Assembly: GCF_001653565.1 (NCBI RefSeq) | Contig: NZ_LYPB01000044.1 | Location: 1-64,000 of the forward strand | Length of the DNA stretch: 64,000 bases | Origin: Paenibacillus oryzisoli | GTDB taxonomy: Bacteria; Bacillota; Bacilli; Paenibacillales; NBRC-103111 | Reading direction: 5' to 3' | Shown here: positions 19,271 through 28,847 of the stretch, one piece after another | Position numbering within the stretch: the first letter of the stretch is position 1 | How the letters are laid out: each line of letters opens with the position of its first letter | Made by a program: the position numbers and the translations under genes | Notes under the pieces: model-generated | What the model was told of the DNA's origin: nothing | The model's database searches: none | Seen by the model: only the letters and a program-made list of their open reading frames with translations

Positions 19271-20830
19271 TTACTTTTTCACAGTTGCATACCACTCATT
19301 AACTTCTTTGTAGCTAGCATCTCCGCCAGAGGATTTGAATTTGGCAATAAAGGCATCAAGCCCTGTTAACGGTTCAGCACCAAAGATCAACTTGGTTGTG
19401 TAATCGTTAGACTGCGTATTTAAATTCAGGAAGTTCTTGGAGAACTCTGTCATATACGGCGCATAACCTAGAAGGTCTGTTACTCTGGTTGCATCAGGCG
19501 CTAATCCATTCAGTAGATTCCAGCCATCGTACAGACGCATATCCTTACGTACACGTGCCTGCCAGTAAATCGGGTAATTGGTATCATCTGTTCCCGTCAA
19601 GAAGTTATTCGCTTGATTGCGCTCATCGGTAAAGATCGGTTGGATTGGTGTATAGGCACCATCTTTGAGCGTGTAATGTTTATTCTCTTCGCCAATTGCC
19701 ATCGTTCTGAACGTATCTTTCTCCAGCTTCGCATTCATCCATTTAATGGCATCTTCCGGATGCTTGGATGCTTTGGGGATAAAGGTAATACGGTCAAAGC
19801 CTTTCGAAGCAGATAGACCTGCTTTACCATCTTTGCCTTTCATAGCAGGGATAAACGTTGCTTTCGCAGTTGGGATATTCTTCGTTAAAGCATCAGCAAT
19901 CGTAGGGACATCGGACCAGTTCATCATCAGGATGCCCGCTTTACCGCTTGTGAATTTCTCTTTCGTCGTCGCTGCCTTATTGGCGGCAAATTCTTTATCA
20001 ATTAAACCTTGTTTAAATAAATCAGCTACAAAGGTTGCATAATCCTTGAAGGCCGGGTCCAACACACGTGGTGTTAATTTCCCATTCACATCATTCCAGA
20101 AATTCGGCATACCGAAAGCGCCAACAATATTGGCAATAAAGGATGAATCACCACCGACGGTTAAAGGAATATTCGTATCGCCATTCCCGCCTGGATCTTT
20201 CTCTTTAAACGCTTTCAAAACGACTACAAATTCATCCAGTGTTGTCGGCATTTTCAGTCCGACTTTATCCAGCCAATCCTGGCGAATGTACAGGTCTGTG
20301 TTCACGGTCCGTGTGCTTTTCGTTGGAATCGCATACAGTTTGCCATCTACCTTGGCTGCCTCTAAAGCTTCAGGATCAATCACCGCTTTAATATTCGGTC
20401 CGTATTTATCAATGAGCGGTCCAAGATCAACTAATGCCCCTTTTTTCGCATAATCGGAATAAATCGCTTTAAAATCTGTCGTTCCTGCTGTCGTCACCAC
20501 ATCGTACGGTTCTCCTGAAGCAATCAGGATACTCAGTTTATCTTGGGGTTTATCCTGTGGAAGCATGTCATACTGGACTTTATAACCCGTAGCTTTTTCC
20601 AAATAGGTGGCAACAGGGTACGTGTTGTAATCATCTTTTTGCCAAATTTGCAGAGCCTTTAGTTGTGGTTTTACTGCCGCTGCCGTTGGTACTGCTGATG
20701 ATGCTGCTGCTGATGTTGGTGAAGTGGTGCTGCTTGAGCTAGTCCCACCTGAGGAACAAGCAACGAGCGATGAAGCAGACAAGCAAGCTGTAAGCGAAAC
20801 GAGCATCAGCTTTTTGTTTTTTATCAACAT
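19271..20830 (-). CDS. extracellular sugar-binding lipoprotein (LplA type), L2
   Basis: 519 residues. Lipobox SSLVAC near residue 25, then a Ser/Thr/Ala linker and a family 1 binding-protein fold (LDKVGLKMPTTLDEFVVVLKAFKEKDPGGNGDTNIPLTVGG is diagnostic of the LplA group, about 163-205). It delivers oligosaccharide to the L2 permeases encoded upstream. GGAGG lies 7 nt before the ATG. It is followed by a strong terminator. Confidence 0.9.
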   Translation of the reverse strand: MLIKNKKLMLVSLTACLSASSLVACSSGGTSSSSTTSPTSAAASSAVPTAAAVKPQLKALQIWQKDDYNTYPVATYLEKATGYKVQYDMLPQDKPQDKLSILIASGEPYDVVTTAGTTDFKAIYSDYAKKGALVDLGPLIDKYGPNIKAVIDPEALEAAKVDGKLYAIPTKSTRTVNTDLYIRQDWLDKVGLKMPTTLDEFVVVLKAFKEKDPGGNGDTNIPLTVGGDSSFIANIVGAFGMPNFWNDVNGKLTPRVLDPAFKDYATFVADLFKQGLIDKEFAANKAATTKEKFTSGKAGILMMNWSDVPTIADALTKNIPTAKATFIPAMKGKDGKAGLSASKGFDRITFIPKASKHPEDAIKWMNAKLEKDTFRTMAIGEENKHYTLKDGAYTPIQPIFTDERNQANNFLTGTDDTNYPIYWQARVRKDMRLYDGWNLLNGLAPDATRVTDLLGYAPYMTEFSKNFLNLNTQSNDYTTKLIFGAEPLTGLDAFIAKFKSSGGDASYKEVNEWYATVKK

Positions 20831-20906
20831 ACAAAAACCTCCCTAGTTCATTGTGTAATCATATCATTAAGCCGGCGATGAATCATCTTAGGCATTAACG
20901 CAAATA

Positions 20907-21782
20907 CTAGCCTTTCACTGAACCAATCAGAACACCTTTGACGAAATGCTTTTGGAGAAACGGGTAAACGAGCAGCATTGGAATAATAGAAGCAATAACC
21001 GTCGCCGATCGTATGCCTTCAGGTGAAATCTTCATCATATCGTCCACACTGCTATTCAAGGCAGTCGAGCTGTCTGCATCCATGACAATATCCCTTAGGT
21101 ATAATTGCAATGGTTTCAAACTTGCTTTGGAAATATACAACATAGGATGAAAGTAGTCATTCCAGAAATACACCGCATAGAATAGCGCAATTGTAGCAAT
21201 TACCGGTGTACTGAGCGGAAGAATGATACGGAATAGAATGGTGAAATTGCGAGCGCCATCCATTTTGGCTGACTCCTCTAACGCTTCAGGTAAAGATTCA
21301 TAATAGCTCTTAATCACCAATAGATTAAACACGCTGATCAGAGCAGGCAGCATGATGGACCACAAACTGTTGATGAGATGGAGTTCTTTCATTAGTAAGT
21401 AATTCGGAATGATGCCGCCATTAAACAACATTGTAAAAATGAACAAGAGCAACACAAGTGGAATGCCTGGCAGATGTTTCTTCGATAAGGGATACGCTGT
21501 CAGAGCTGTCAACATAATGGCAAGCACTGTCCCGACAACCATGACAATCAGGGATACCGAGATCGATTGTAAAAACTGGCTTGAAGATACGACGTATTTC
21601 ATCGTTTCTAGTTGAAAACCCACAGGCAGAATGCCAACCTTACCCGAGATGACTGCTGTTTCATCACTCAATGCTTTGGATAATACGTTGAGCATTGGCA
21701 ATAGCGTAAGCACACTAGACAATAACAGTGCAACATATACGCAGATATCTAGGGACCAATCGCCGATTGTTTTCTTTTTCAT
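20907..21782 (-). CDS. sugar ABC transporter permease (LplC type), L2
   Basis: 291 residues, MalG-like with six membrane segments. EAA loop ALEESAKMDGARNFTILFRIILP; C-terminus KHFVKGVLIGSVKG. ATG at 21782 has AGGAGG 7 nt upstream, and that site overlaps the stop of the preceding permease gene, suggesting coupled translation. Confidence 0.9.
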   Translation of the reverse strand: MKKKTIGDWSLDICVYVALLLSSVLTLLPMLNVLSKALSDETAVISGKVGILPVGFQLETMKYVVSSSQFLQSISVSLIVMVVGTVLAIMLTALTAYPLSKKHLPGIPLVLLLFIFTMLFNGGIIPNYLLMKELHLINSLWSIMLPALISVFNLLVIKSYYESLPEALEESAKMDGARNFTILFRIILPLSTPVIATIALFYAVYFWNDYFHPMLYISKASLKPLQLYLRDIVMDADSSTALNSSVDDMMKISPEGIRSATVIASIIPMLLVYPFLQKHFVKGVLIGSVKG

Positions 21783-21793
21783 AGCTGCACCTC

Positions 21794-22750
21794 CTACCAA
21801 ATGCTTCGCTTGACCACTTTTTTGCTGAGCTCATTACCCAACACGATCAAGAGGAATCCAATTACGGAATTGAACAAACCTACTGCTGTACTAAAGCTAT
21901 AATCTTGTTGTCCTAAACCTATTCGATACACATAAGTTCCAATGACATCACCGGTTTGATAAACAACGGAATTATACATGGTCAAAATTTGTTCCGTACC
22001 TGCTTCGAGTAAGTAGCCCAGACGCAAGACTAGAATTAGGATAATCGTTGGCACGATACCCGGTAGGGTAATGTGCATCATCTGGCGAATTCGCCCAGCT
22101 CCATCAATGGATGCTGCTTCGTATTGTTCTTGCTCAATGCCTGCAATCGCCGCTATAAAGATAATTGCGTTCCAACCGGATTCTTTCCAACCTGCGGTAA
22201 ACACCAGTACGCTTCGGAAGTAGTGATTATCTAGGAAGAACGATATCGAGGTACCACCGAAAAATTGAATCACATTGTTGATCAACCCACCGCTGGGGGA
22301 AAGTATCGTAATGAATAATCCAGAAATAATAACCCATGATAAGAAATGCGGCAGAAAAATAATCGTTTGAATTGTACGCTTGAACCAGCTCTTACGAACT
22401 TCATTCAGCAACAGCGCGATGATAATCGGAACTGGGAAGAGCAGCACAAGCTTGTACAAACTAATTAAGAGCGTGTTGACAAATACTTGCATGAATTCTT
22501 CGGAATGGATTAATTTCTCGAATTGCGCCAATCCCACCCATTTACTTCCGGTAAACCCGTCGAAAATGTTAAAATCCATGAACGCAATGATAATCCCATA
22601 CATGGGCGTATATTTGAATAGCAGTAAAAATAATAGTCCCGGAATAAGCAAAACATAGAGATCTAGGTTTGTTATAAACAGCTTCCACCTGTTCTTGCTA
22701 ACCTTCGCCGTTCCGACACCTTGTTTCAATTCTGTTGTTGTAACACTCAT
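21794..22750 (-). CDS. sugar ABC transporter permease (LplB type), L2
   Basis: 318 residues. TPMYGIIIAFMDF after membrane segment 1, EAA loop EQYEAASIDGAGRIRQMMHITLP, family C-terminus VVKRSIW. GGAGG is 10 nt before the ATG. First gene of the L2 transport operon, downstream of a regulated promoter. Confidence 0.9.
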   Translation of the reverse strand: MSVTTTELKQGVGTAKVSKNRWKLFITNLDLYVLLIPGLLFLLLFKYTPMYGIIIAFMDFNIFDGFTGSKWVGLAQFEKLIHSEEFMQVFVNTLLISLYKLVLLFPVPIIIALLLNEVRKSWFKRTIQTIIFLPHFLSWVIISGLFITILSPSGGLINNVIQFFGGTSISFFLDNHYFRSVLVFTAGWKESGWNAIIFIAAIAGIEQEQYEAASIDGAGRIRQMMHITLPGIVPTIILILVLRLGYLLEAGTEQILTMYNSVVYQTGDVIGTYVYRIGLGQQDYSFSTAVGLFNSVIGFLLIVLGNELSKKVVKRSIW

Positions 22751-22781
22751 CTCGCGTTCACCTCCAAGTTGTTATATTTGT

Positions 22782-22854
22782 ATTATAGGGACTCTAGATA
22801 ATCATCTGTAGATGGTGATCTTTGTGTTTCTGGTACTATTTTATGGTGTTTCGG
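22782..22854 (-). promoter_or_regulatory. L2 permease promoter with AraC-type direct repeats
   Basis: -10 TATAAT (22787-22782) lacks a good -35 (TACAGA), as expected of an activated promoter. On the plus-strand reading, ATCTTTGT (22818) and ATTTTATG (22838) are 20 bp apart, 31 bp upstream of the -10. The block through 22854 closely matches the one before the L2 response regulator (28809-28847), including TTTCTGGT, TTATGGTG and TTCGG. Confidence 0.6.
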
Positions 22855-22863
22855 ACAAAACAA

Positions 22864-22894
22864 AGAGCATTTCTCACCAAGCGAGAAATGCTCT
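22864..22894 (-). terminator. rho-independent terminator after FAD oxidoreductase
   Basis: Perfect 12-bp stem AGAGCATTTCTC/GAGAAATGCTCT, 7-nt loop, followed on the minus strand by TTGTTTTG. Ends the transcript of the oxidoreductase before the permease promoter. Confidence 0.85.
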
Positions 22895-22909
22895 AGGATT
22901 TACTTCTTT

Positions 22910-24187
22910 TTAATGTGACAATAGCTCTTGCTTATAAAAGACAACATTCTGACTGCTCAGTCCGCTATGAAGCGTTTCAATCGAAACGTCCTGGACAGAG
23001 CAACTGTCGTCCGCAGCGATGGATGCCGCGATTCCTGCGGCTTGCCCTAGCGCGAAACATGTTGCCTGCACCCGCATGGAAGACATGGCTACATGCGTAG
23101 CTGATATGGATCGACCCGCGACCAGCAAGTTATCCAGTTGCGCTGTCATCATGCACCGGTAAGGAATGTCATAGCCATCGACCTTCCGCTCATCTGTTGT
23201 TTTTTGACCATCAGGACTATGGATATCGATTTCGTAGTTGGTTTGTGCAACCACATCCCCAAAACGTGTTCCGCGCACAACGTCTTGCTCCGTTAAGGTG
23301 TAGAGACCCTGAATTTGGTTAGTCTCTCGGACACCGACTTGATTCGCGATATGAGAAAGCACGTAAGTTTCAAATCCGTTGCGCTGCAAGTAATTGACGA
23401 CGGAAAACACCTGTCTCAACGCTTCAGTCTCTGCATAATTAACATCTTCGATTATCGCGCCATTGCCTTTGACACGCGTCATATTTACAAGCAATGTGCC
23501 GTCATTGTTCCGCTCCCAATATAACCTGCGACCTTGAGGTAAGTCTGATATTTCTTCGTAATGGTAGCATCCTTCAGGCAAAATTTGCTGGACGGGCTTG
23601 CCCGTATTTTGCATCATAAACATCAGTGTCATAGGTTGGGTCATGCCGTCTTCTTCTCTTCCCGACGTATACGGCACGCCTGCTTCTAACGCAACTCTAG
23701 CGTCTCCCGTACAGTCGATGAACTGCTTGCCTTCGAAAGCTTTCAATCCCTCTCGCGTCGCTATGATGACAGCCTTCACGGTTCTATCTTCTTTCACAGT
23801 ACCGATAAACTCGGCATGAAAGATGACCTTTACCCCTTCCTTCTTCATTTTCTCATTTAAATACTGTCTTAGTAAGAAAGGTGAATATTGTGGAGCGATG
23901 GATACGTCATGCTCCTTCGGCAAATGATCGGCTAATGCTTCCGCAATCATCTCTCTGTAAATACCAGTGACGTTACCAATCGGCATAAAAATACTGACGT
24001 TCCCGAGCGTCCCCATGCCGCCTAGTTGACCTGACTTTTCTAACAAAGTAACTTTCTTCCCTCGTCTAGCCGCGCTTATTGCTGCTGCTGTTCCAGCAGG
24101 TCCACCGCCAATGACAACGACATCCGCCGAATCATATGTTTCAATCCTTCTCTGAAAATCATAAGCATGAGTTGGTTGGTTGCTCAT
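22910..24187 (-). CDS. FAD-dependent oxidoreductase (FAD_oxidored family), L2
   Basis: 425 residues. FAD site ADVVVIGGGPAGTAAAISAARRG (about 21-43), GGMGTLGNVSIFMP, and C-terminal LLVAGRSISATHVAMSSMRVQATCFALGQAAGIAAS, the family hallmark. Probably oxidises a sugar or sugar-derived intermediate from L2; the reaction is not known. AGAAGG lies 6 nt before the ATG. It has its own promoter and terminator. Confidence 0.87.
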   Translation of the reverse strand: MSNQPTHAYDFQRRIETYDSADVVVIGGGPAGTAAAISAARRGKKVTLLEKSGQLGGMGTLGNVSIFMPIGNVTGIYREMIAEALADHLPKEHDVSIAPQYSPFLLRQYLNEKMKKEGVKVIFHAEFIGTVKEDRTVKAVIIATREGLKAFEGKQFIDCTGDARVALEAGVPYTSGREEDGMTQPMTLMFMMQNTGKPVQQILPEGCYHYEEISDLPQGRRLYWERNNDGTLLVNMTRVKGNGAIIEDVNYAETEALRQVFSVVNYLQRNGFETYVLSHIANQVGVRETNQIQGLYTLTEQDVVRGTRFGDVVAQTNYEIDIHSPDGQKTTDERKVDGYDIPYRCMMTAQLDNLLVAGRSISATHVAMSSMRVQATCFALGQAAGIAASIAADDSCSVQDVSIETLHSGLSSQNVVFYKQELLSH

Positions 24188-24255
24188 TGTCAGCCTTCTT
24201 TCACTCTATAATGAATTGCCGATTTCTTCTCATCAAACCCTTGGTGTATGGCAAC

Positions 24256-24290
24256 ATTATAAAGCGAAATCACTGCGTTGGCTTTGTCAA
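24256..24290 (-). promoter_or_regulatory. promoter with unusually long spacer
   Basis: TTGACA (24290-24285) and TATAAT (24261-24256) are both consensus but 23 bp apart, 69 bp before the oxidoreductase start. Such a stretched spacer would need an activator that changes DNA geometry, or one hexamer is fortuitous. Confidence 0.4.
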
Positions 24291-24320
24291 AAATCTTGAA
24301 ATATGTATCAAAACGTCTTT

Positions 24321-25190
24321 TCATTGCTTAGATCTTATATGGCTTGGCGGGCATCCGAATCGAAGTTTATACATTTTTGAAAAATGGTGAACGCTCGAGA
24401 AGCCACAGCTGTCGGCGATGTTATGAAGCGGCATCGAGGTACCTCGCAACAGTTCTGTCGCATAATCAAGCCTTAGTTTAAGCAAATACTGATGGGGTCC
24501 CATGCCAAATTGGTTTCGGAATATCATCGAGAAATACGAACGAGACATAAACGCTTTACGAGCCATTTCCTCGACAGAAAGCGCTTCGGACAGTCGATAC
24601 TGCATATAAGCTGGCACCCAATTTAAGGAGATTGCGCCTTTGTGTTCAGGGCTGTCTTGAGATGTATATTCGTTTAATACTTGCAGAATGATCTCTGCTG
24701 CGAATACATGGGCCTGAAGTTTAGCAAGTGCATGTTGTCGGTTCCAACTTTCAATAACTTGCAGGAAGACATCCACCATCCACTCATGCCTAGAGGACTC
24801 AAATACAACGGGCACAGCAATATCTGCAAAAGTGGTTAAATCTCGCTGCAAAAGGTCCAATTCCGGATGCGTACCACGATCCGTCGGCATAATCATCGGA
24901 GGGCGCTCCTTGCCTTCTGATGGAAATAGCTCGAAGTGGAGCGCCATGACCGTCACTGGCGACTCCGATTCGAGCTGATGAACGACTCCCGGTTGGATCA
25001 GACTGAACTGCCCAGGCTTCAATAGATACGTGTTCGTATCGATGGTTAGCTGGGCTGTCCCCTCTTGCATATAGATCAGCAAATAATCCGTTATCATTCT
25101 TGCATGCGTTTGCCACTGTTTGAAATACAATAGATCTGTATATCTAATATGCGGTCTTAATTCTTGGTTCAGAATGGACTCAGTAACCAA
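24321..25190 (-). CDS. AraC-family regulator with cupin-like sensor, L2
   Basis: 289 residues. N-terminal AraC-binding cupin (YLLKPGQFSLIQPGVVHQLES, about 55-75), C-terminal double HTH (about 185-287: SVEEMARKAFMSRSYFSMIFRNQFG, then HNIADSCGFSSVHHFSKMYK). Starts with TTG preceded by AAGGAAGG at 6 nt; the nearby ATG is out of frame. It follows the kinase by 65 bp and is probably co-transcribed with the two-component pair. Confidence 0.85.
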   Translation of the reverse strand: MVTESILNQELRPHIRYTDLLYFKQWQTHARMITDYLLIYMQEGTAQLTIDTNTYLLKPGQFSLIQPGVVHQLESESPVTVMALHFELFPSEGKERPPMIMPTDRGTHPELDLLQRDLTTFADIAVPVVFESSRHEWMVDVFLQVIESWNRQHALAKLQAHVFAAEIILQVLNEYTSQDSPEHKGAISLNWVPAYMQYRLSEALSVEEMARKAFMSRSYFSMIFRNQFGMGPHQYLLKLRLDYATELLRGTSMPLHNIADSCGFSSVHHFSKMYKLRFGCPPSHIRSKQ

Positions 25191-25255
25191 GCATACCCTT
25201 CCTTTCGATGATAGGCATAATGATTTCGGTGATGTTAGTTCCGTGATTCTATGAT

Positions 25256-27106
25256 TTACCGCTGTACTTGAAATCTTGCTGTAATTGTCGTCCCTTCTCC
25301 AAGCTGTGATACGATACTTAGCCCATAGGCTTCCCCCGAGAACAAACGAATTCGTTCATTGACATTGTACAGGCCGTAAGAACTGCCAGAACCATCCGTT
25401 CGCATGGCGGGCCTAGGTTCTGTAAGCAGGGTTTGGGCAAAATCAGGATCCATTCCAATCCCATCATCGGATACGGATAGAAGCAGATCCTCCCCCTCTA
25501 TGGAAGCGCGAATTGTGATTTTGCCTGTTTTCCCTTTTGATTTACGTATGCCGTGAAGAAGCGCATTCTCTACTATAGGCTGCAAAGTAAGCTTGGGAAT
25601 CAGACATGATTCTATTGTCGGCCCTACTTTCTTGGCTTCGTCCGATTCATCATTTCCCGCCAGCTCGAACACGAATTCGAAGCTTTTGGGAAAACGTGAC
25701 TGCTGAATTTCTAGGTATACTTTCGCCAGCTCCAGCTCATCCGTAACCGTTACGACATCTCTCCCTTTGTTCAAACTAAGCCTGAAATAACGAGCAAGCC
25801 CATCAATCATTTGACTAATATCGTGTGCCTTATGCCCAATGGCAATCCAATTAATTGTATCTAACGTATTGTAGAGGAAGTGGGGATTAATCTGCGCTTG
25901 CAGAGCGCGTAACTGAGCCTCACGTTCTTGAACCTTCGATTTATAGGTTTCCTCCATTAAATCTTTCACACGATGGATGAGATGGTCAACACTTTTTTCT
26001 AGAAGATTAAAATCCCCATCGGATGTGATAGACCTCTCTTCGAGGCCCGGCATACCTTCTCGTTTGATGGCCCTGATTACTGTTTGAACGCGGCGATTCA
26101 TCCCACGAACAATAAAGGCTAGAAGGATGAACACAAGGATCAGGAATAACACGGTCACCCCAGTTAATGTAGCCACACTCGAGAATTGATTTAACGAAGC
26201 AGCGCGTGAGTTAATGCCTTTCTTGGGAACTTCGGCAACTAGCTTCCAACCTGTGGCGTCCACCGTTGTAAACACAACATACTGTTGATTACCGTCCTCC
26301 ATAATGGGAGATACACCTTCATTTTTGCTCGCAACCGCCTGTAGAACAGCATCAGATTCAAGCTTTTGTCCCAGTAACGACTTATCGCTATGGTAAATAA
26401 TTGTTCCATCAGGAGCTATCATGAACACGCGTTGATCTTTATTCAAGACGATACTGGAGACCATATTATCAAGCGTCTTCGCATCTACATCAATAGATAA
26501 GAAGCCAGATAAATCTCCATAATGGTCTGGATCGCGCAGCAGACGAATACCCGAGTAAATATAAGCATCATCTCGATCAATAAATTTCTCATTATACACG
26601 CCTGTCCAGACGAGGTGGCCACCTGCTTTCACGATAGCTTCATACCAAGGACGCGCCTTGAGTTCATCCATCGGGAAGAAGTTTACTCGTTCATGGGAGA
26701 ACAGCTTATTTTCATCTACATATAGACGCACGCGGAACACATTCGTACTTGTCTGACCATTATCAATTAAATAGCGCAGTTCCTTCATGGCATCAATTTG
26801 TTCATTGTAGGGTGTCGAATTACTTAAATACTGCATCAGCTTAGGATTTAAAAATAACGTATTCGACGTATCCCGCAAGTTATCGAATTGGTGATCCAAA
26901 TTAATTTCAGCCTGTTTCAACGTTTGAAGCATCGAGCGGGTTACTTCTTCTTCCAGAATGTGCGAGTATCGTTGTGAATACGCGTACAGAAAAATGGAAG
27001 CTGGTATTATGATTAACACCACATAGGCGATCAACCACAGCCTCGCGGCTAGAACGCTTTTGAAAATCATCGCAATAAATGCCCAGCCTCTGTTCTTCAC
27101 ATGCAT
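25256..27106 (-). CDS. YesM-type sensor histidine kinase, L2
   Basis: 616 residues. Membrane segment (about 18-40), extracellular dCache domain with a YHSDKSLLGQ element, second membrane segment (about 315-340), HAMP, His_kinase box QINPHFLYNTLDTINW (His near 407) and HATPase with N-box LQPIVENALLHG and G-box VSDDGIGMD. It phosphorylates the response regulator encoded 17 bp upstream in the same operon, probably on sensing an extracellular saccharide. Confidence 0.92.
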   Translation of the reverse strand: MHVKNRGWAFIAMIFKSVLAARLWLIAYVVLIIIPASIFLYAYSQRYSHILEEEVTRSMLQTLKQAEINLDHQFDNLRDTSNTLFLNPKLMQYLSNSTPYNEQIDAMKELRYLIDNGQTSTNVFRVRLYVDENKLFSHERVNFFPMDELKARPWYEAIVKAGGHLVWTGVYNEKFIDRDDAYIYSGIRLLRDPDHYGDLSGFLSIDVDAKTLDNMVSSIVLNKDQRVFMIAPDGTIIYHSDKSLLGQKLESDAVLQAVASKNEGVSPIMEDGNQQYVVFTTVDATGWKLVAEVPKKGINSRAASLNQFSSVATLTGVTVLFLILVFILLAFIVRGMNRRVQTVIRAIKREGMPGLEERSITSDGDFNLLEKSVDHLIHRVKDLMEETYKSKVQEREAQLRALQAQINPHFLYNTLDTINWIAIGHKAHDISQMIDGLARYFRLSLNKGRDVVTVTDELELAKVYLEIQQSRFPKSFEFVFELAGNDESDEAKKVGPTIESCLIPKLTLQPIVENALLHGIRKSKGKTGKITIRASIEGEDLLLSVSDDGIGMDPDFAQTLLTEPRPAMRTDGSGSSYGLYNVNERIRLFSGEAYGLSIVSQLGEGTTITARFQVQR

Positions 27107-27123
27107 GATGGAACCTACTCTCT

Positions 27124-28740
27124 TTACATGACTTGCTCGCGGTAGGAACTCGGTGTATACCCCGTATACTTCTTGAATATTTTGCTAAAATAACTAGGAT
27201 CCGAATACCCCACCGCATAACACACTTCATAAAACTTATTAGCGGGATCTTTCAATAGCGCTTTCGCCCGCTCCACGCGAACCTTGGTCATATATTCGTT
27301 AATCGTTTCCCCAGTCTCTTGTTTAAAAAGCAAACATAAATACGTCGTAGACAAGAATACTTCTGACGCGATATCGCCTACTTGCAAATTCTCCGCATAC
27401 CGTTTATCAATAATCGCCCGCGTTCGTTCGATCGCATTATTGGATTTGCCATTCCGTTTCTCGCCAATACGTTCACATACATGAAGCAAATGAGCTTCTA
27501 CAAGGCTGCGTAAGGCACCTAATGTTTCTTGCTGAAACACTTTGGACAGCAGCTCGTTTTCTTTACTTTCGAGATCTTGCTTCTGTACGTGCAGTTCCAA
27601 CAAGACTCGGCTGGCTAGAAGCAGCAGTTGGAGACTGATGTTGCGCCCATACGCCATGCCATCTGCTCGATTACGCGACAGCGCATTGTACATCTCGGCC
27701 AGTTCCTCCTGCACTTTCATGGAATCTGCCGACTTCAAGGAGGAGACGATACGCTCTTGCTGTGAAGCATCAAACCGATATACACTCTCCTCGGCTTGTT
27801 CCAAATTATCCATCGAAATGATCTGATTTTTGCCTAAAAACCATCGTTGATCGGCCGCTTCCCTTGCTTGTAAATAGGATTGCGGCAAGCTGGCAAGTTT
27901 GGAAATCCGTTCACCTACCCCGATGGTTACACTGATTTTCAAATAATTATGAAGGCTTTCGCGAACTTCCTCTGCCAGGGAGAACAGCAAGTTCTCCTGA
28001 TCTTCCCCCTGAGGCATGCGAAGAATGCCTACGAATTCGCCAATCTGATTTTCAAAAACATAGCCATCTATATCTCGCTCAATCAGCTCTTGCACAATAT
28101 TCAGAACCGAATAGGACAGCAGCTGTTGGTCTCTCTCTGATCGAGTTTGCGCAACCTCCCTAGCATCATCAATACGAATGGCGATCACCCAATAGGCTCC
28201 TTCCATTGGCAAATTCAAATGAAGGAAATCAATACGATCCTGCACACGTGATGGGTAAATAACACCTTCCCGAATGAGCGACATAAGAAATTTCTCTTGC
28301 AGCAAGGGCATGCTCTGGATGAGCTTTCCCTGCATATCTTCGATGAACTTGCGCTCTTGCTGCTCAGTATTGAGCGTGCTTACTAACCGTTCAATAACAA
28401 TCTCCAGCTCGCTTAAATTGACAGGCTTAAACATATAGTCAACCGCTTTAACCTTCAGCGCAGATTTCAAATATTCAGCATCATCGTGACCGCTGACGAA
28501 CACGATTTTGATATGAGGGAACCGTTCACTTAATTGGTTGGACATCTGAATCCCATCCATATTGGGCATACGCACATCGGTTAGGATGAGATCTGGCTTC
28601 TCACGCTCAATCACCTCAAGGGCAACATCACCATCATCAGCTTCACCTACAACTTCAATCCCATAAGCTTTCCAGTCAAAATAGTTACTTAACCCGTATC
28701 GAACTGTCGGTTCATCATCCACAATCACAAGTTTATACAT
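27124..28740 (-). CDS. YesN-type response regulator with AraC output, L2
   Basis: 538 residues. Receiver domain 1-120 with VDDEP, phospho-acceptor Asp in LILTDVRMPNMDG (about residue 55) and the KP dyad in MFKPVN. A long middle domain and a C-terminal AraC double HTH (about 435-535: QVGDIASEVFLSTTYLCLLFKQETG, YEVCYAVGYSDPSYFSKIFKKYTG) follow. It likely binds the matching repeats found before its own gene and before the L2 permeases. Confidence 0.93.
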   Translation of the reverse strand: MYKLVIVDDEPTVRYGLSNYFDWKAYGIEVVGEADDGDVALEVIEREKPDLILTDVRMPNMDGIQMSNQLSERFPHIKIVFVSGHDDAEYLKSALKVKAVDYMFKPVNLSELEIVIERLVSTLNTEQQERKFIEDMQGKLIQSMPLLQEKFLMSLIREGVIYPSRVQDRIDFLHLNLPMEGAYWVIAIRIDDAREVAQTRSERDQQLLSYSVLNIVQELIERDIDGYVFENQIGEFVGILRMPQGEDQENLLFSLAEEVRESLHNYLKISVTIGVGERISKLASLPQSYLQAREAADQRWFLGKNQIISMDNLEQAEESVYRFDASQQERIVSSLKSADSMKVQEELAEMYNALSRNRADGMAYGRNISLQLLLLASRVLLELHVQKQDLESKENELLSKVFQQETLGALRSLVEAHLLHVCERIGEKRNGKSNNAIERTRAIIDKRYAENLQVGDIASEVFLSTTYLCLLFKQETGETINEYMTKVRVERAKALLKDPANKFYEVCYAVGYSDPSYFSKIFKKYTGYTPSSYREQVM

Positions 28741-28773
28741 CTCGTGTCGGCCCCCCTAGTAGCTGTTCACTCC

Positions 28774-28847
28774 ATTATAACTTGGACAAAGCCAGGAGAC
28801 ATAGGAGGATCTTATGATTTCTGGTGCGATCTTATGGTGAGGTTCGG
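28774..28847 (-). promoter_or_regulatory. L2 regulator promoter with AraC-type direct repeats
   Basis: -10 TATAAT (28779-28774), no consensus -35. Two identical ATCTTATG words at 28809-28816 and 28829-28836, 20 bp apart, start 30 bp upstream of the -10. The block overlaps the 3' end of the LacI gene. Likely autoregulatory site. Confidence 0.6.
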
